Below, piece by piece: positions 35,337 through 43,722 of a stretch of DNA of 64,000 nucleotides. Below the pieces are notes generated by a model. It was not told where the DNA came from and searched no databases. It worked only from the letters and a program-made list of their open reading frames with translations. Every line of letters starts with the position of its first letter. Positions within the stretch are counted from its first letter, which is position 1. The stretch comes from an uncultured Eubacterium sp. (GTDB lineage Bacteria > Bacillota > Clostridia > Lachnospirales > Lachnospiraceae): assembly GCA_910584345.1 (NCBI GenBank), contig CAJTZX010000006.1:20620-84619 (forward strand). Direction: 5' to 3'. The position numbers were made by a program, and so were the translations under genes.

Positions 35337-37475
35337 TTACCCGATTAATCCGCCCGGATCTAAAATCAGGGCAATGCTTCCGTCCCCAAGCTGCGTGCAG
35401 CCGGTCAGACCCTTGACTTTTTTAATATAAGAAGGAATCGGCTTTACTACGATCTCCTGTTTGCCTACCAGCGTATCGACAAAGAGTCCGATCCGTTTAT
35501 CATCTACTTCTATAATGACCATCATGCCGTCTTCCACTGCTTCCTGATAGTTGCTTAATCCATACCATTCGCCAAGACGTATTACCGAAAAACATTCGCC
35601 GCGGATCATAATATATTCATCACCGTTTGGTTCATGAATCATCATATCTTCCCGTACACGTACAAATTCTTTGATAACGCCGGACTCCATCACAAAAGAA
35701 GACCCGCCTGTCTCCATCACAATTCCGTCAATAATCGCAAGTGTCAGAGGTATTTTTAAGCTCATTGTGCTTCCGTTGCCCGGATCGCTTTCTATATCAA
35801 GCATCCCGCCGATTTCTTGGATATTACGGACTACAACGTCCATGCCTACGCCTCTGCCGGAGTATTCTGTAACCTGCTCATTCGTTGAAAAACCTGGCAA
35901 TGTAATAAACTGATATACTTCTTTATCAGAATATGAACTATCTGGTCTGGAAGCATCTAAAATACCCTGCTTTCTTGCTTTGGCAAGAATTTTTTCCCGA
36001 TCCAGTCCCGTTCCGTTATCCTGAACAGTGATCCATACTTTTCCGGCTTCTGTTTTTGCCGACAACGTAACTTTGCCTTTATCCGTCTTTCCGCTGGCAG
36101 CGCGTTCTTCATTTGTCTCAATACCGTGGTCTACCGCATTTCTGACAAGATGCATCAGCGGATCGGAAATATGTTCAATAATATTTTTATCTACTTCCGT
36201 AGCGTCTCCTACCATTTCAAACTCGATGTCTTTGCCGAGTTTGCGGGATACGTCAAATACGATACGGTTCATTTTCTGAAATGTATTAGTCAAAGGCACC
36301 ATACGCATCGACATAATGACGTTCTGCAGATCCGTTGAAATCTTCGATAGCTGTGCGGCTGCTTTATTAAAATTATCCAGATTTAATCCCGGTACTTTTA
36401 AATCCGAGCTCTGCAGAACGACAGATTCAGAAATAACAAGCTCTCCGATCAGCTCCATCAGCTGATTCATCTTGCTGACATTCACACTGATAAACGAAGC
36501 CTTTTCTGCTTTCGGCTTATCTTTTGCTAATTTTTTCTGCTTGCCCGGTTCTTTGGATTTGATAACAAAATCACCCGGGGCAATTTTCGCCTTATCTTTT
36601 GTCTCGGCAGGTACAGCGCCCTGTGTGCGCGCTTCTATCGCTTCCACACTGGAATCCAGGTCAATCTGGACATCGCCGCCAAAGCCGCGCACATATTCTT
36701 CAGGACTGCACTCGGTCACATCCACCTTTTCCACCGAATATCCTTCGGAAACAATGGAACGTATTTCCGCCGGATCCGCCTGCGTCTGCAGAAGCATTTT
36801 AAAACCTTCTTTAATAATCACTTCTGAACTGCTCTCATCGGAAATAATATTTTCCGGCGTATACAATAAATCTTCTGCAATTTCTTTTAATGCATATACA
36901 GTTTTATATGCATGTATATTTGCCATCTCCGTATCTGAATAAAATGATATAAAAATTTTATAAAAGTGACTGTCGCTTGTCGCAACCGGAGCGATATAAA
37001 ACTGCTTTGGCTCTTCACTCTTGTTTTCCGCAGGTTTTGACGCTCCGTCTGCTGCTGTGCCTTCTTCTCCTTTGATCTTTTTCAAAAACTTATCTAATTC
37101 TGCAATAATATCACTGGAATCTCCATCTACCGGGTCACCGTTTCGGATTTTTTCCATTTCATTTGAAATAAAATCTTCAACATGCAGCACATGCTCTACT
37201 AACTCCAGATGCGGAACATTTTCCGGGTGAGACTCTCTTAAATAAAAGAAGACATCCTCCAGCTTATGCGATACAGCCGTAATATTATCAAACATCATAA
37301 TGCCTGATGAACCTTTAATCGTATGCATCGTACGGAATATTTCATTAATGCTGTCCTCATCAAAACAGTCTGCATCTTTTTGTTCCAGTACGGTATCCTG
37401 AAGCTGTTCCAGAAGCTGTCCGTTCTCAAACAGATACATATCCAGCATGTCTTCTGTATTAAATCCTTCAGCCAT
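35337..37475 (-). CDS. cheA: Chemotaxis histidine kinase CheA
   Basis: A 712-residue CheA. The P1 Hpt domain (about 1-110) has the phospho-accepting His in TMHTIKGSSG. A P2-like segment (about 165-260) follows, then a charged linker. The P3 dimerisation helices begin near 330 (MNQLMELIGELVISES). The P4 ATPase domain shows HLVRNAVDHGIE and GRGVGMDVV, and a P5 CheW-like domain ends the protein. All catalytic elements are intact. It feeds the CheY and CheB genes that follow. Confidence 0.95.
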   Translation of the reverse strand: MAEGFNTEDMLDMYLFENGQLLEQLQDTVLEQKDADCFDEDSINEIFRTMHTIKGSSGIMMFDNITAVSHKLEDVFFYLRESHPENVPHLELVEHVLHVEDFISNEMEKIRNGDPVDGDSSDIIAELDKFLKKIKGEEGTAADGASKPAENKSEEPKQFYIAPVATSDSHFYKIFISFYSDTEMANIHAYKTVYALKEIAEDLLYTPENIISDESSSEVIIKEGFKMLLQTQADPAEIRSIVSEGYSVEKVDVTECSPEEYVRGFGGDVQIDLDSSVEAIEARTQGAVPAETKDKAKIAPGDFVIKSKEPGKQKKLAKDKPKAEKASFISVNVSKMNQLMELIGELVISESVVLQSSDLKVPGLNLDNFNKAAAQLSKISTDLQNVIMSMRMVPLTNTFQKMNRIVFDVSRKLGKDIEFEMVGDATEVDKNIIEHISDPLMHLVRNAVDHGIETNEERAASGKTDKGKVTLSAKTEAGKVWITVQDNGTGLDREKILAKARKQGILDASRPDSSYSDKEVYQFITLPGFSTNEQVTEYSGRGVGMDVVVRNIQEIGGMLDIESDPGNGSTMSLKIPLTLAIIDGIVMETGGSSFVMESGVIKEFVRVREDMMIHEPNGDEYIMIRGECFSVIRLGEWYGLSNYQEAVEDGMMVIIEVDDKRIGLFVDTLVGKQEIVVKPIPSYIKKVKGLTGCTQLGDGSIALILDPGGLIG

Positions 37476-37500
37476 ATTCTTCTCCTTTTTGTTATATTTT

Positions 37501-37896
37501 TCAGATCAGGTTCAGCTTTTTAAGCGCCTGTTCAAATCTGTCCTGATTAATCGGCTTTCCGGAATAAATCGTACAGCCCAGTTCAAATGCCATTTTTACA
37601 TTTCTCTCTTCGTTTAACGCTGTTGTCATAATGACTTTTACTGCTTTTTCTTCCGAAATGTTTTTTTCTTTTTCCAGCTTTCTAATCGCGACAAGCGCCT
37701 GATAACCGTCCATAACCGGCATCATGATATCAAGGCAGACGAGATCATATGGTTCGTCATCCTCCAGCGCCATCATAAACGCATCTACTGCTTCCATACC
37801 ATCTACAGTAACATCACATTCCCCGTACTTCGATAGAAAATTCACCATAAATTTGCGGGTTACAAAATCATCTTCTGCCAACAAAATTTTCATCAT
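37501..37896 (-). CDS. cheY: CheY-like response regulator
   Basis: A 131-residue single receiver domain with AEDD near residue 8, the phospho-accepting Asp in LVCLDIMMPVMDGYQ near 56, Thr in VIMTTAL near 90 and Lys in SGKPI near 112. It lies between cheB and cheA. No flagellar gene is in the window, so its output partner is not visible; it could drive a flagellar switch encoded elsewhere. Confidence 0.9.
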   Translation of the reverse strand: MMKILLAEDDFVTRKFMVNFLSKYGECDVTVDGMEAVDAFMMALEDDEPYDLVCLDIMMPVMDGYQALVAIRKLEKEKNISEEKAVKVIMTTALNEERNVKMAFELGCTIYSGKPINQDRFEQALKKLNLI

Positions 37897-37907
37897 CTAT
37901 TCTCCTT

Positions 37908-38939
37908 TTACATTTTATTAAGTATCATATAAGTCCTGGCAGCGATATCCTGCAGCTTTACCTGCTGCTCTACCGCTCCGATATCATATGCCACCTTCGG
38001 CATTCCATACACAATACAGGTAGACTCGTCCTGGCCAATTGTTTTTGCCCCTGCATTTCGCATAGAAAGCAGCCCTTTGGCGCCGTCTCCGCCCATCCCG
38101 GTCAAAATAATGCCAACCGCATCCTTTTTGACTGTTTTTGCCACAGACTCAAACAATACATCTACGGATGGACAATGACCGTTGACTCTTGGCCCGTTCC
38201 GGCATTCCACCTGATAGACGCCATTCACCTTTACAACCCGCATGTGCTGATCGCCTCCGGGAGCAATCAACACATGTCCCGGCCGCACTGTATCACCGGT
38301 CTGCGCTTCTTTCACACGTACCCTGCACTGATCGTTCAGCCTTTTTGCGTACATAGCCGTAAAGCCCGGAGGCATATGCTGCACGATCACGACACCCGGA
38401 ATATCCGGCCCAAATCCTTTCACCACTTCAAAAATCGCCTCTGTACCGCCTGTGGAAGCTCCAATTGCCACGAGCAGGTTGCTTTTTGCAACTGTAGGGC
38501 CACTGAAATCCTGCTGAATATGTACTTTCTTTTTAATATTTCCTATTTTAGCTGTAGATGCAATCTTAATCTTGACAAGCAGCTCATTACGAATAAAATC
38601 TTCCAGCTGTGCACGATTCGTAATCGCCGGTTTTCCTACAAAATCTACTGCGCCTGCATTCATTGCATCAAATACTTTATCACTTAATGCGCTGATAACA
38701 ACAACCGGAAGCGGATACTGAGGCATCAACTTTCGCAAAAACTCTATTCCATTCATACGCGGAAGCTCCACATCCAGAGTCATTACATCCGGTTTGTGCC
38801 GGATAATCGCATCCCTTGCTTCATACGGATCTTTTGCGGCCGCTACGACTGTGATCGCAGGATCCCTGCACAGGTTTTGAATCAAAAGCTCGCGGAATAC
38901 AAGCGAATCATCTACAACTAAAACCTTAATTGACCGCAT
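37908..38939 (-). CDS. cheB: Chemoreceptor glutamate methylesterase CheB
   Basis: A 343-residue two-domain protein. The N-terminal receiver (KVLVVDDSLVFREL, MTLDVELPRMNG) controls the C-terminal methylesterase with the catalytic triad Ser in AIGASTGGTEAI, His in VIVQHMPPGFT and Asp in GMGGDGAKG. It removes methyl groups placed by CheR. ATG 38939 fits the family N-terminus; an ATG at 38951 overlaps the cheR stop (ATGA) and could be used by coupling. Confidence 0.94.
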   Translation of the reverse strand: MRSIKVLVVDDSLVFRELLIQNLCRDPAITVVAAAKDPYEARDAIIRHKPDVMTLDVELPRMNGIEFLRKLMPQYPLPVVVISALSDKVFDAMNAGAVDFVGKPAITNRAQLEDFIRNELLVKIKIASTAKIGNIKKKVHIQQDFSGPTVAKSNLLVAIGASTGGTEAIFEVVKGFGPDIPGVVIVQHMPPGFTAMYAKRLNDQCRVRVKEAQTGDTVRPGHVLIAPGGDQHMRVVKVNGVYQVECRNGPRVNGHCPSVDVLFESVAKTVKKDAVGIILTGMGGDGAKGLLSMRNAGAKTIGQDESTCIVYGMPKVAYDIGAVEQQVKLQDIAARTYMILNKM

Positions 38940-38947
38940 AACGCTAA

Positions 38948-39760
38948 TCATCCTTCCTTTTTTCGAAATATAGACGGCTGAACAATTTCAAACGGCGTCG
39001 CACTTCTGTCAAGCGTCTCTGTCGTGCCTATAAGCAGATATCCTCCCGGTTCCAGGAAATCATACACTTTCTGCACCAATTGCCTTTTTGTGTCGTCATC
39101 AAAATAAATCATAACATTTCTTAAAAATACGGTGTGCAGTTTTCTTTTAAACGGAAACTGCGACATCAGATTAAACTGGCGAAACAGCACCCCTTTTTTT
39201 AAATCATCTATAGCCGCATACTTTCCATCTTTTGTCTGTCTGAAAAACTGACGTTTCCACTGCTGCGGAACGTTTTCAAGCTGCTGCGCGGTATAAATGC
39301 CTGCGATTGCCTGTTTTAAAATTCCTGTTGATACATCGGTGGCTAAAATACGCAAATCCCATTGTTTTCGTTCCATTCCAAAAAAATCTGCAAGTACCAT
39401 TGCAATCATATACGGCTCTTCTCCGGAAGAAGCAGCGCCGCACCAGATACGCACGTCTTTTGTATTGCTTTCTTTGTTTTTAATCCAAGGCAGTATCTCT
39501 TTGCGTAAAAAATCGAACTGCTCAAATTCCCTCATAAAATAAGTATGATTTGTTGTCAGAAGATTGACAAGCATTTTTTCCTGCTTACCGGTTTTATCCT
39601 GTTCCACCGCGTTCATAAACTCATTGAAAGACCCCCAGCCGCCAGAACGGATATAATTTTCCAACCGCCCGTTGACAATCACCTTTTTTTGGCTCATATC
39701 AATGCCGTAATGCCTTTTCATATATGTGGATATCCTCGTAAACTCCTCATCCGTTATCAA
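38948..39760 (-). CDS. cheR: Chemoreceptor methyltransferase CheR (main cluster copy)
   Basis: A 270-residue CheR with the N-terminal domain (LLTTNHTYFMREFEQFDF), the SAM motif IWCGAASSGEEPYM and the LRNVMIYF motif. The start decides the length: TTG at 39760 has an excellent GAGGTG six bases upstream and gives the family length. The frame upstream of it is open but encodes unrelated residues overlapping the preceding gene. It is adjacent to cheB, as usual. Confidence 0.92.
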   Translation of the reverse strand: MITDEEFTRISTYMKRHYGIDMSQKKVIVNGRLENYIRSGGWGSFNEFMNAVEQDKTGKQEKMLVNLLTTNHTYFMREFEQFDFLRKEILPWIKNKESNTKDVRIWCGAASSGEEPYMIAMVLADFFGMERKQWDLRILATDVSTGILKQAIAGIYTAQQLENVPQQWKRQFFRQTKDGKYAAIDDLKKGVLFRQFNLMSQFPFKRKLHTVFLRNVMIYFDDDTKRQLVQKVYDFLEPGGYLLIGTTETLDRSATPFEIVQPSIFRKKEG

Positions 39761-39833
39761 ACCAATCACCTCGTTAGCTATATGCAAAATCAATATCGTA
39801 ATGCCGTCGGATTTCACAAGCAAAACCTGTCTT

Positions 39834-40895
39834 TTAGCAAAACTGTCTTGAAATCCTGCGGCAAATCTGATAAATATCAGGATTAAATCGAACCCCTTCT
39901 TCTTTTGCCATAATTTCCAGCGCATCTTCTCTGCTGTGTTTTTTTTCTCCTGTCAAAATACAGTATGTTTCCATAATGGAAACAATTTGTGCAGACACCG
40001 GAATCTGATCTTCTTTTAATCCCCGCGGATAGCCGCTGCCATCCCAGTTTTCATGATGATAATGAGAGATGTCGATGGATATCGATAAAAAATCATTGTA
40101 ATCACTGTTTACATGCAAGTCCGTTAACAATTGAGCTCCAAGCTCCGTATGACTATGAATAATGTCCTTCTCTTCCTGTGTAAAATCTGTCTCTCTGCGT
40201 AAAAGTTCTTTTGGTATGCCAATATTCCCGATATCACACAGACAGGCAGCAAGCTCAATCGCATCTATATAATCGTCCGAAATCTGATCTTCAAACTTTG
40301 GAGACAGCTGCATCCCCTGCGCCAAAAGGCGGCAATTCCGGCGGAGCCGCTGCATATGGCCTTGTTCAAAACCGGAATTTTTAGCTGCGATATTGGCAAG
40401 CGCATATAAAATATTTTTTTTCTCTTCTTCCATCTGCCGAAGCTGTGCATCTACAGATATTTGCAGCTTGCGGTTCGTTTCCATAAGCTCATTTTTGACG
40501 GTATATAAATGCAGATGCACAGCCACACGCGCCTGCACGACTTCCGTAATAAACGGTTTTGTAATATAATCTTCCCCGCCGAGCTTTAATCCTTTTACAA
40601 TATCTTCTGCTTCATCAAACGCAGAAATAAATATGATTGGAATTTCCTTCGTTTTTTTATTTGCCTTTAGACTTTTGCACAGCTCAAATCCATCCATTCC
40701 CGGCATCGAAATATCGCTTAATATCAACTTTGGCTGGCTGCATGACGCAATCTTTAACGCCTGCTGGCCATTTTCGGCAAGCAGCGGTTCACAGCCCATG
40801 TTTCTTATAATTTCTTCCAGTACCATCCGATTGATTTCTACATCGTCTACAATTAAGATCTGTGCTGCGGCAGTGTCTTTTTCGTCATAAATCAT
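39834..40895 (-). CDS. Response regulator with a degenerate HD-GYP domain
   Basis: A 353-residue protein. The receiver (about 12-130) is intact (LIVDDVE, LSDISMPGMDG, TKPF). The following domain clearly belongs to the HD-GYP family, whose active members cleave cyclic di-GMP. Here HD in the LHDIGKIGIP motif is changed to CD with Asn for Lys (LCDIGNIGIP), and the ADVYDAL motif is replaced by METYCIL. Metal binding and catalysis are therefore probably lost, leaving a phosphorylation-controlled binding domain. An intact paralog lies two genes upstream. Confidence 0.88.
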   Translation of the reverse strand: MIYDEKDTAAAQILIVDDVEINRMVLEEIIRNMGCEPLLAENGQQALKIASCSQPKLILSDISMPGMDGFELCKSLKANKKTKEIPIIFISAFDEAEDIVKGLKLGGEDYITKPFITEVVQARVAVHLHLYTVKNELMETNRKLQISVDAQLRQMEEEKKNILYALANIAAKNSGFEQGHMQRLRRNCRLLAQGMQLSPKFEDQISDDYIDAIELAACLCDIGNIGIPKELLRRETDFTQEEKDIIHSHTELGAQLLTDLHVNSDYNDFLSISIDISHYHHENWDGSGYPRGLKEDQIPVSAQIVSIMETYCILTGEKKHSREDALEIMAKEEGVRFNPDIYQICRRISRQFC

Positions 40896-40917
40896 ACTCT
40901 TACCCGCTTTCTAATTT

Positions 40918-42387
40918 CTAAGACTTTAGCCAGTTCCCATTTTCCAGCGCGGATTCCAATTCCTGATACTGTGCCGCCGCCTTTTCATAGTTTGCTTTTT
41001 GTACTGCCATTTTTAATCTTAAGATCCCGCGGCTGACTTCTCGCGGCGCTCCTTCCGTAAGCTGACGGATCGTTTCCATAAACATCTCCGCTTTTTCCCA
41101 GTTTTCCATTTCCACACACAGGATCAATTTTGACAGGTTCCGTTTTAAATTATCTATGTTTTCCGGTGTCCCGAATTCTTTGATGTGGTCGAAGTCGTCC
41201 GGATCTTCTTCTGATCCATCAAATGCATAAGCATCATCCGCCGCTTCTTCCGCCTGCGGCGATATTTCATCCTCAGCGCTGATGCCCAGCCAGATTGAAA
41301 AAGAAAACGTACTTCCTTTTCCTTTTTCACCTTCTACTTCAATTCTGCCGCCCATCAGCTCCACCAGCTGCTTGCATATATTTAATCCAAGACCTGTGCC
41401 GCCGAATTTTCTGGAAATGGACGCATCCGCCTGAGAAAAGCTTTGAAACAATTTCTCCTTATCCGCCTGATCGATACCGATACCTGTATCTTTTACAATA
41501 AAAAACAGTTCCATCTTATCATTGACCCGCGCCGTCCGCACGATTTCCACCGTAATTTTCCCTACCGATGTAAACTTTAATGCGTTTGACAAAAGGTTAT
41601 TTAAAATCTGGCCTATACGCAATTCGTCTCCGATTAAATACTCCGGCACCTGAGGCGATACCGTCATAAAAAAACCGAGTCCTTTTTCTGTAATTTTATT
41701 CATATGGTGTGAGCGGATATAATCAAGCATATTGCGGAAATGAAACCGTCTCGGCTCTAACGTAAACTTTCCGGCCTCCAGTTTGGAAAAATCCAGAATG
41801 TTATTGATAATCTTGTTCATATCTCCACAGCAGCGTTCAATCAAACGGAGCGACTTAAGCGTCTGTTCGTCCGTCACAAAATCAAACATTTCCCTAACGT
41901 TGCCTAATATCCCATTTACCGGTGTACGCAGCTCATGCGTAACGTTTGCGACAAATTCAGATTTTACTTTCATTGCCTGCTGCGCTTCCTGCCGTACCTG
42001 CTCGACCTCCCGGCCCAGAAATTCCTTTTCCAGAATATCGTTCGCCATACAAATATAGATTTCCTGCTCGTACACAAACTTCATAATCCTTGCTTCTACC
42101 GGAAAACAAGTCAGATTTTTCCGATACGCCACCAGGTTTTGCGTCTCATCCCCGAATACATATTCTGTAGAAAACCCGCCGTCTGCCGCTTTAAAAGTAT
42201 TTGGAAACACATCGCTGATATGTTTTCCTTTTAGTCCGTCTTCATATTCCAGTTTTTTATTCGCTGCGTCATTCGTATACATAATGCTTCCTGAAATATC
42301 GAAAATCAGCACCATTTCCAGCGCTTTTTCTATCAGCAGCAGATTTGCTTTCTTATCCGCATCATTTGTCTGCTCTATTTGTTCCAT
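40918..42387 (-). CDS. PAS-containing cytoplasmic sensor histidine kinase
   Basis: A 489-residue kinase without membrane helices. A PAS domain spans about 15-115. HisKA has the His in THELRTPVNGILG. The ATPase domain shows NLLSNALKFT, DTGIGID and GTGLGL. The C-terminal 100 residues are acidic then helical and resemble a bundle, but no Hpt-like His motif is present. It lies between two receiver-HD genes that are plausible phosphorylation partners. GAGGAGG precedes the ATG by ten bases. Confidence 0.9.
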   Translation of the reverse strand: MEQIEQTNDADKKANLLLIEKALEMVLIFDISGSIMYTNDAANKKLEYEDGLKGKHISDVFPNTFKAADGGFSTEYVFGDETQNLVAYRKNLTCFPVEARIMKFVYEQEIYICMANDILEKEFLGREVEQVRQEAQQAMKVKSEFVANVTHELRTPVNGILGNVREMFDFVTDEQTLKSLRLIERCCGDMNKIINNILDFSKLEAGKFTLEPRRFHFRNMLDYIRSHHMNKITEKGLGFFMTVSPQVPEYLIGDELRIGQILNNLLSNALKFTSVGKITVEIVRTARVNDKMELFFIVKDTGIGIDQADKEKLFQSFSQADASISRKFGGTGLGLNICKQLVELMGGRIEVEGEKGKGSTFSFSIWLGISAEDEISPQAEEAADDAYAFDGSEEDPDDFDHIKEFGTPENIDNLKRNLSKLILCVEMENWEKAEMFMETIRQLTEGAPREVSRGILRLKMAVQKANYEKAAAQYQELESALENGNWLKS

Positions 42388-42463
42388 TCACTAACTGCCT
42401 CCTCAAACACACGAAACAAAGGCAGCAAAAACGTGCTCCTTTACCGCCTGCATTTATAGTGTA

Positions 42464-43540
42464 TTACACAAATTTTAACATTTTAATTACTTCGCAATTA
42501 AAAACATCTTCTTTTGCAAGTGCAAAGCATTCCATTACGTCCGGTGAAAACTGACCGCATTCACCTCCTGTAATCATATCATACGCTTTATCCTTCGAAA
42601 ACGGTTCCTTGTACACTCTTGGGCTAATCAGCGCATCATATACATCTGCGACCGATACGACCTGCACGCCGATGGAAAGCTCTTCTCCCTTCAGATGATC
42701 CGGATACCCTCTTCCATCCCAACGTTCATGATGATGTCGGCAAATGTCATAACTATATCGATAAAAATCCGTATCCTTTTTCCGATAGGACTTTTCAAGT
42801 ATCTCACAGCCTATCGTTGTATGCGATTTCATAATTTCAAATTCTTCATTCGTCAGCCGGCCAGGTTTTAAAAGAATGGAATCCGGGATGCCGATTTTTC
42901 CAATATCATGCAATACGGATGCGCGGACAATCTGGTCGATCTGATATTTGTCCAATCCGTATTTCGGGAAATATTCCTGCATATATTCGAGCATAATTTT
43001 CGTAAAATACTTGATCCGCTGTGTATGTTCTCCGGTCTCTACACTGCGGAACTCAACGAGCGAACTAAGCGTCTCCAGCATCACTTCGTTGTTTTCACGA
43101 ATTTCCTTTTCCTGCTCTTTAATCTCTATTTCCTGTTGTCTAAGCCGAAGCTCCATCTCCAGCTTATGCTGATACAAATCAATGATATTTTGGCTCCTCT
43201 TTTTTACGATATGAGGATAAAACGGTTTATGTATCACATCTGCTACGCCGTAAGAGTAAGCTTTGTCCTCACTGTCAATCACTGTCTCACCTGTGATAAG
43301 AATCACAGGTATCTTATCCAAAAGCTTTTGTTCGTGCATGTATTCCAGCACATCAAATCCTGTCATTACCGGCATAGAAATATCAAGCAGAATCAACACC
43401 AGATTGCGGCTTGCTGCAATCTTTTCAATTGCCTCTTTTCCATTTTCCGCCTCCAGCCTGTCGTATTCTGAAAACATTGACTTAAGTACTTCCCTGTTAA
43501 TCGCCTCATCATCGACGATCAAAATCTGTTGCTCTTCCAT
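42464..43540 (-). CDS. Response regulator with an intact HD-GYP domain
   Basis: A 358-residue protein. The receiver (about 4-122) keeps LIVDDEA, LILLDISMPVMTG and HKPF. A short coiled-coil linker leads to an HD-GYP domain with VLHDIGKIGIPDSILL, KSHTTIGCEIL, HHHERWDGRGYP and SVADVYDAL all intact. Family members hydrolyse cyclic di-GMP or related cyclic dinucleotides; the substrate here is not proven. It is the first gene of the signalling block, behind a strong promoter. Confidence 0.92.
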   Translation of the reverse strand: MEEQQILIVDDEAINREVLKSMFSEYDRLEAENGKEAIEKIAASRNLVLILLDISMPVMTGFDVLEYMHEQKLLDKIPVILITGETVIDSEDKAYSYGVADVIHKPFYPHIVKKRSQNIIDLYQHKLEMELRLRQQEIEIKEQEKEIRENNEVMLETLSSLVEFRSVETGEHTQRIKYFTKIMLEYMQEYFPKYGLDKYQIDQIVRASVLHDIGKIGIPDSILLKPGRLTNEEFEIMKSHTTIGCEILEKSYRKKDTDFYRYSYDICRHHHERWDGRGYPDHLKGEELSIGVQVVSVADVYDALISPRVYKEPFSKDKAYDMITGGECGQFSPDVMECFALAKEDVFNCEVIKMLKFV

Positions 43541-43592
43541 ATATCTGCCTCACGTTTTCTCCCTGTAATCATATTTTTCCTTATATATCACA

Positions 43593-43621
43593 ATGTTAAC
43601 CTTTTTCTCCGATATTGTCAA
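43593..43621 (-). promoter_or_regulatory. Promoter of the signalling operon
   Basis: TTGACA (43616-43621) and TAACAT (43593-43598) are 17 bp apart on the minus strand, with the first start codon about 53 nt downstream of the -10. It is a near-consensus housekeeping promoter rather than a flagellar sigma-D type. Confidence 0.7.
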
Positions 43622-43663
43622 CCAGAATCGAAAAGTTCCGCAGAAATAGTAATACCAATTGAA

Positions 43664-43710
43664 CCAATGTCATTCACTGAATGGATTCCCGAACGACTCT
43701 GCATCTGGCG
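43664..43710. repeat. Dispersed repeat R1, copy B
   Basis: CCAATGTCATTCACT then GGATTCCCGAACGACTCTGC and ATCTGGCG. It shares nearly all positions with copy C at 55940 and with the direct half of copy A at 15358. It begins 13 bases after the stop of the helicase-fusion gene and just upstream of the signalling operon promoter. Confidence 0.7.
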
Positions 43711-43722
43711 GAACGCTGCCAC

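Noticed and set aside
38175..38687. 170-codon plus-strand frame
   Set aside because: Antisense to cheB, with Cys/His-rich composition typical of shadow frames.
42908..43471. 187-codon plus-strand frame
   Set aside because: Antisense to the well-supported receiver-HD-GYP gene.
43664..43710. R1 as the end of an insertion sequence
   Set aside because: No transposase gene or remnant was found near any copy.
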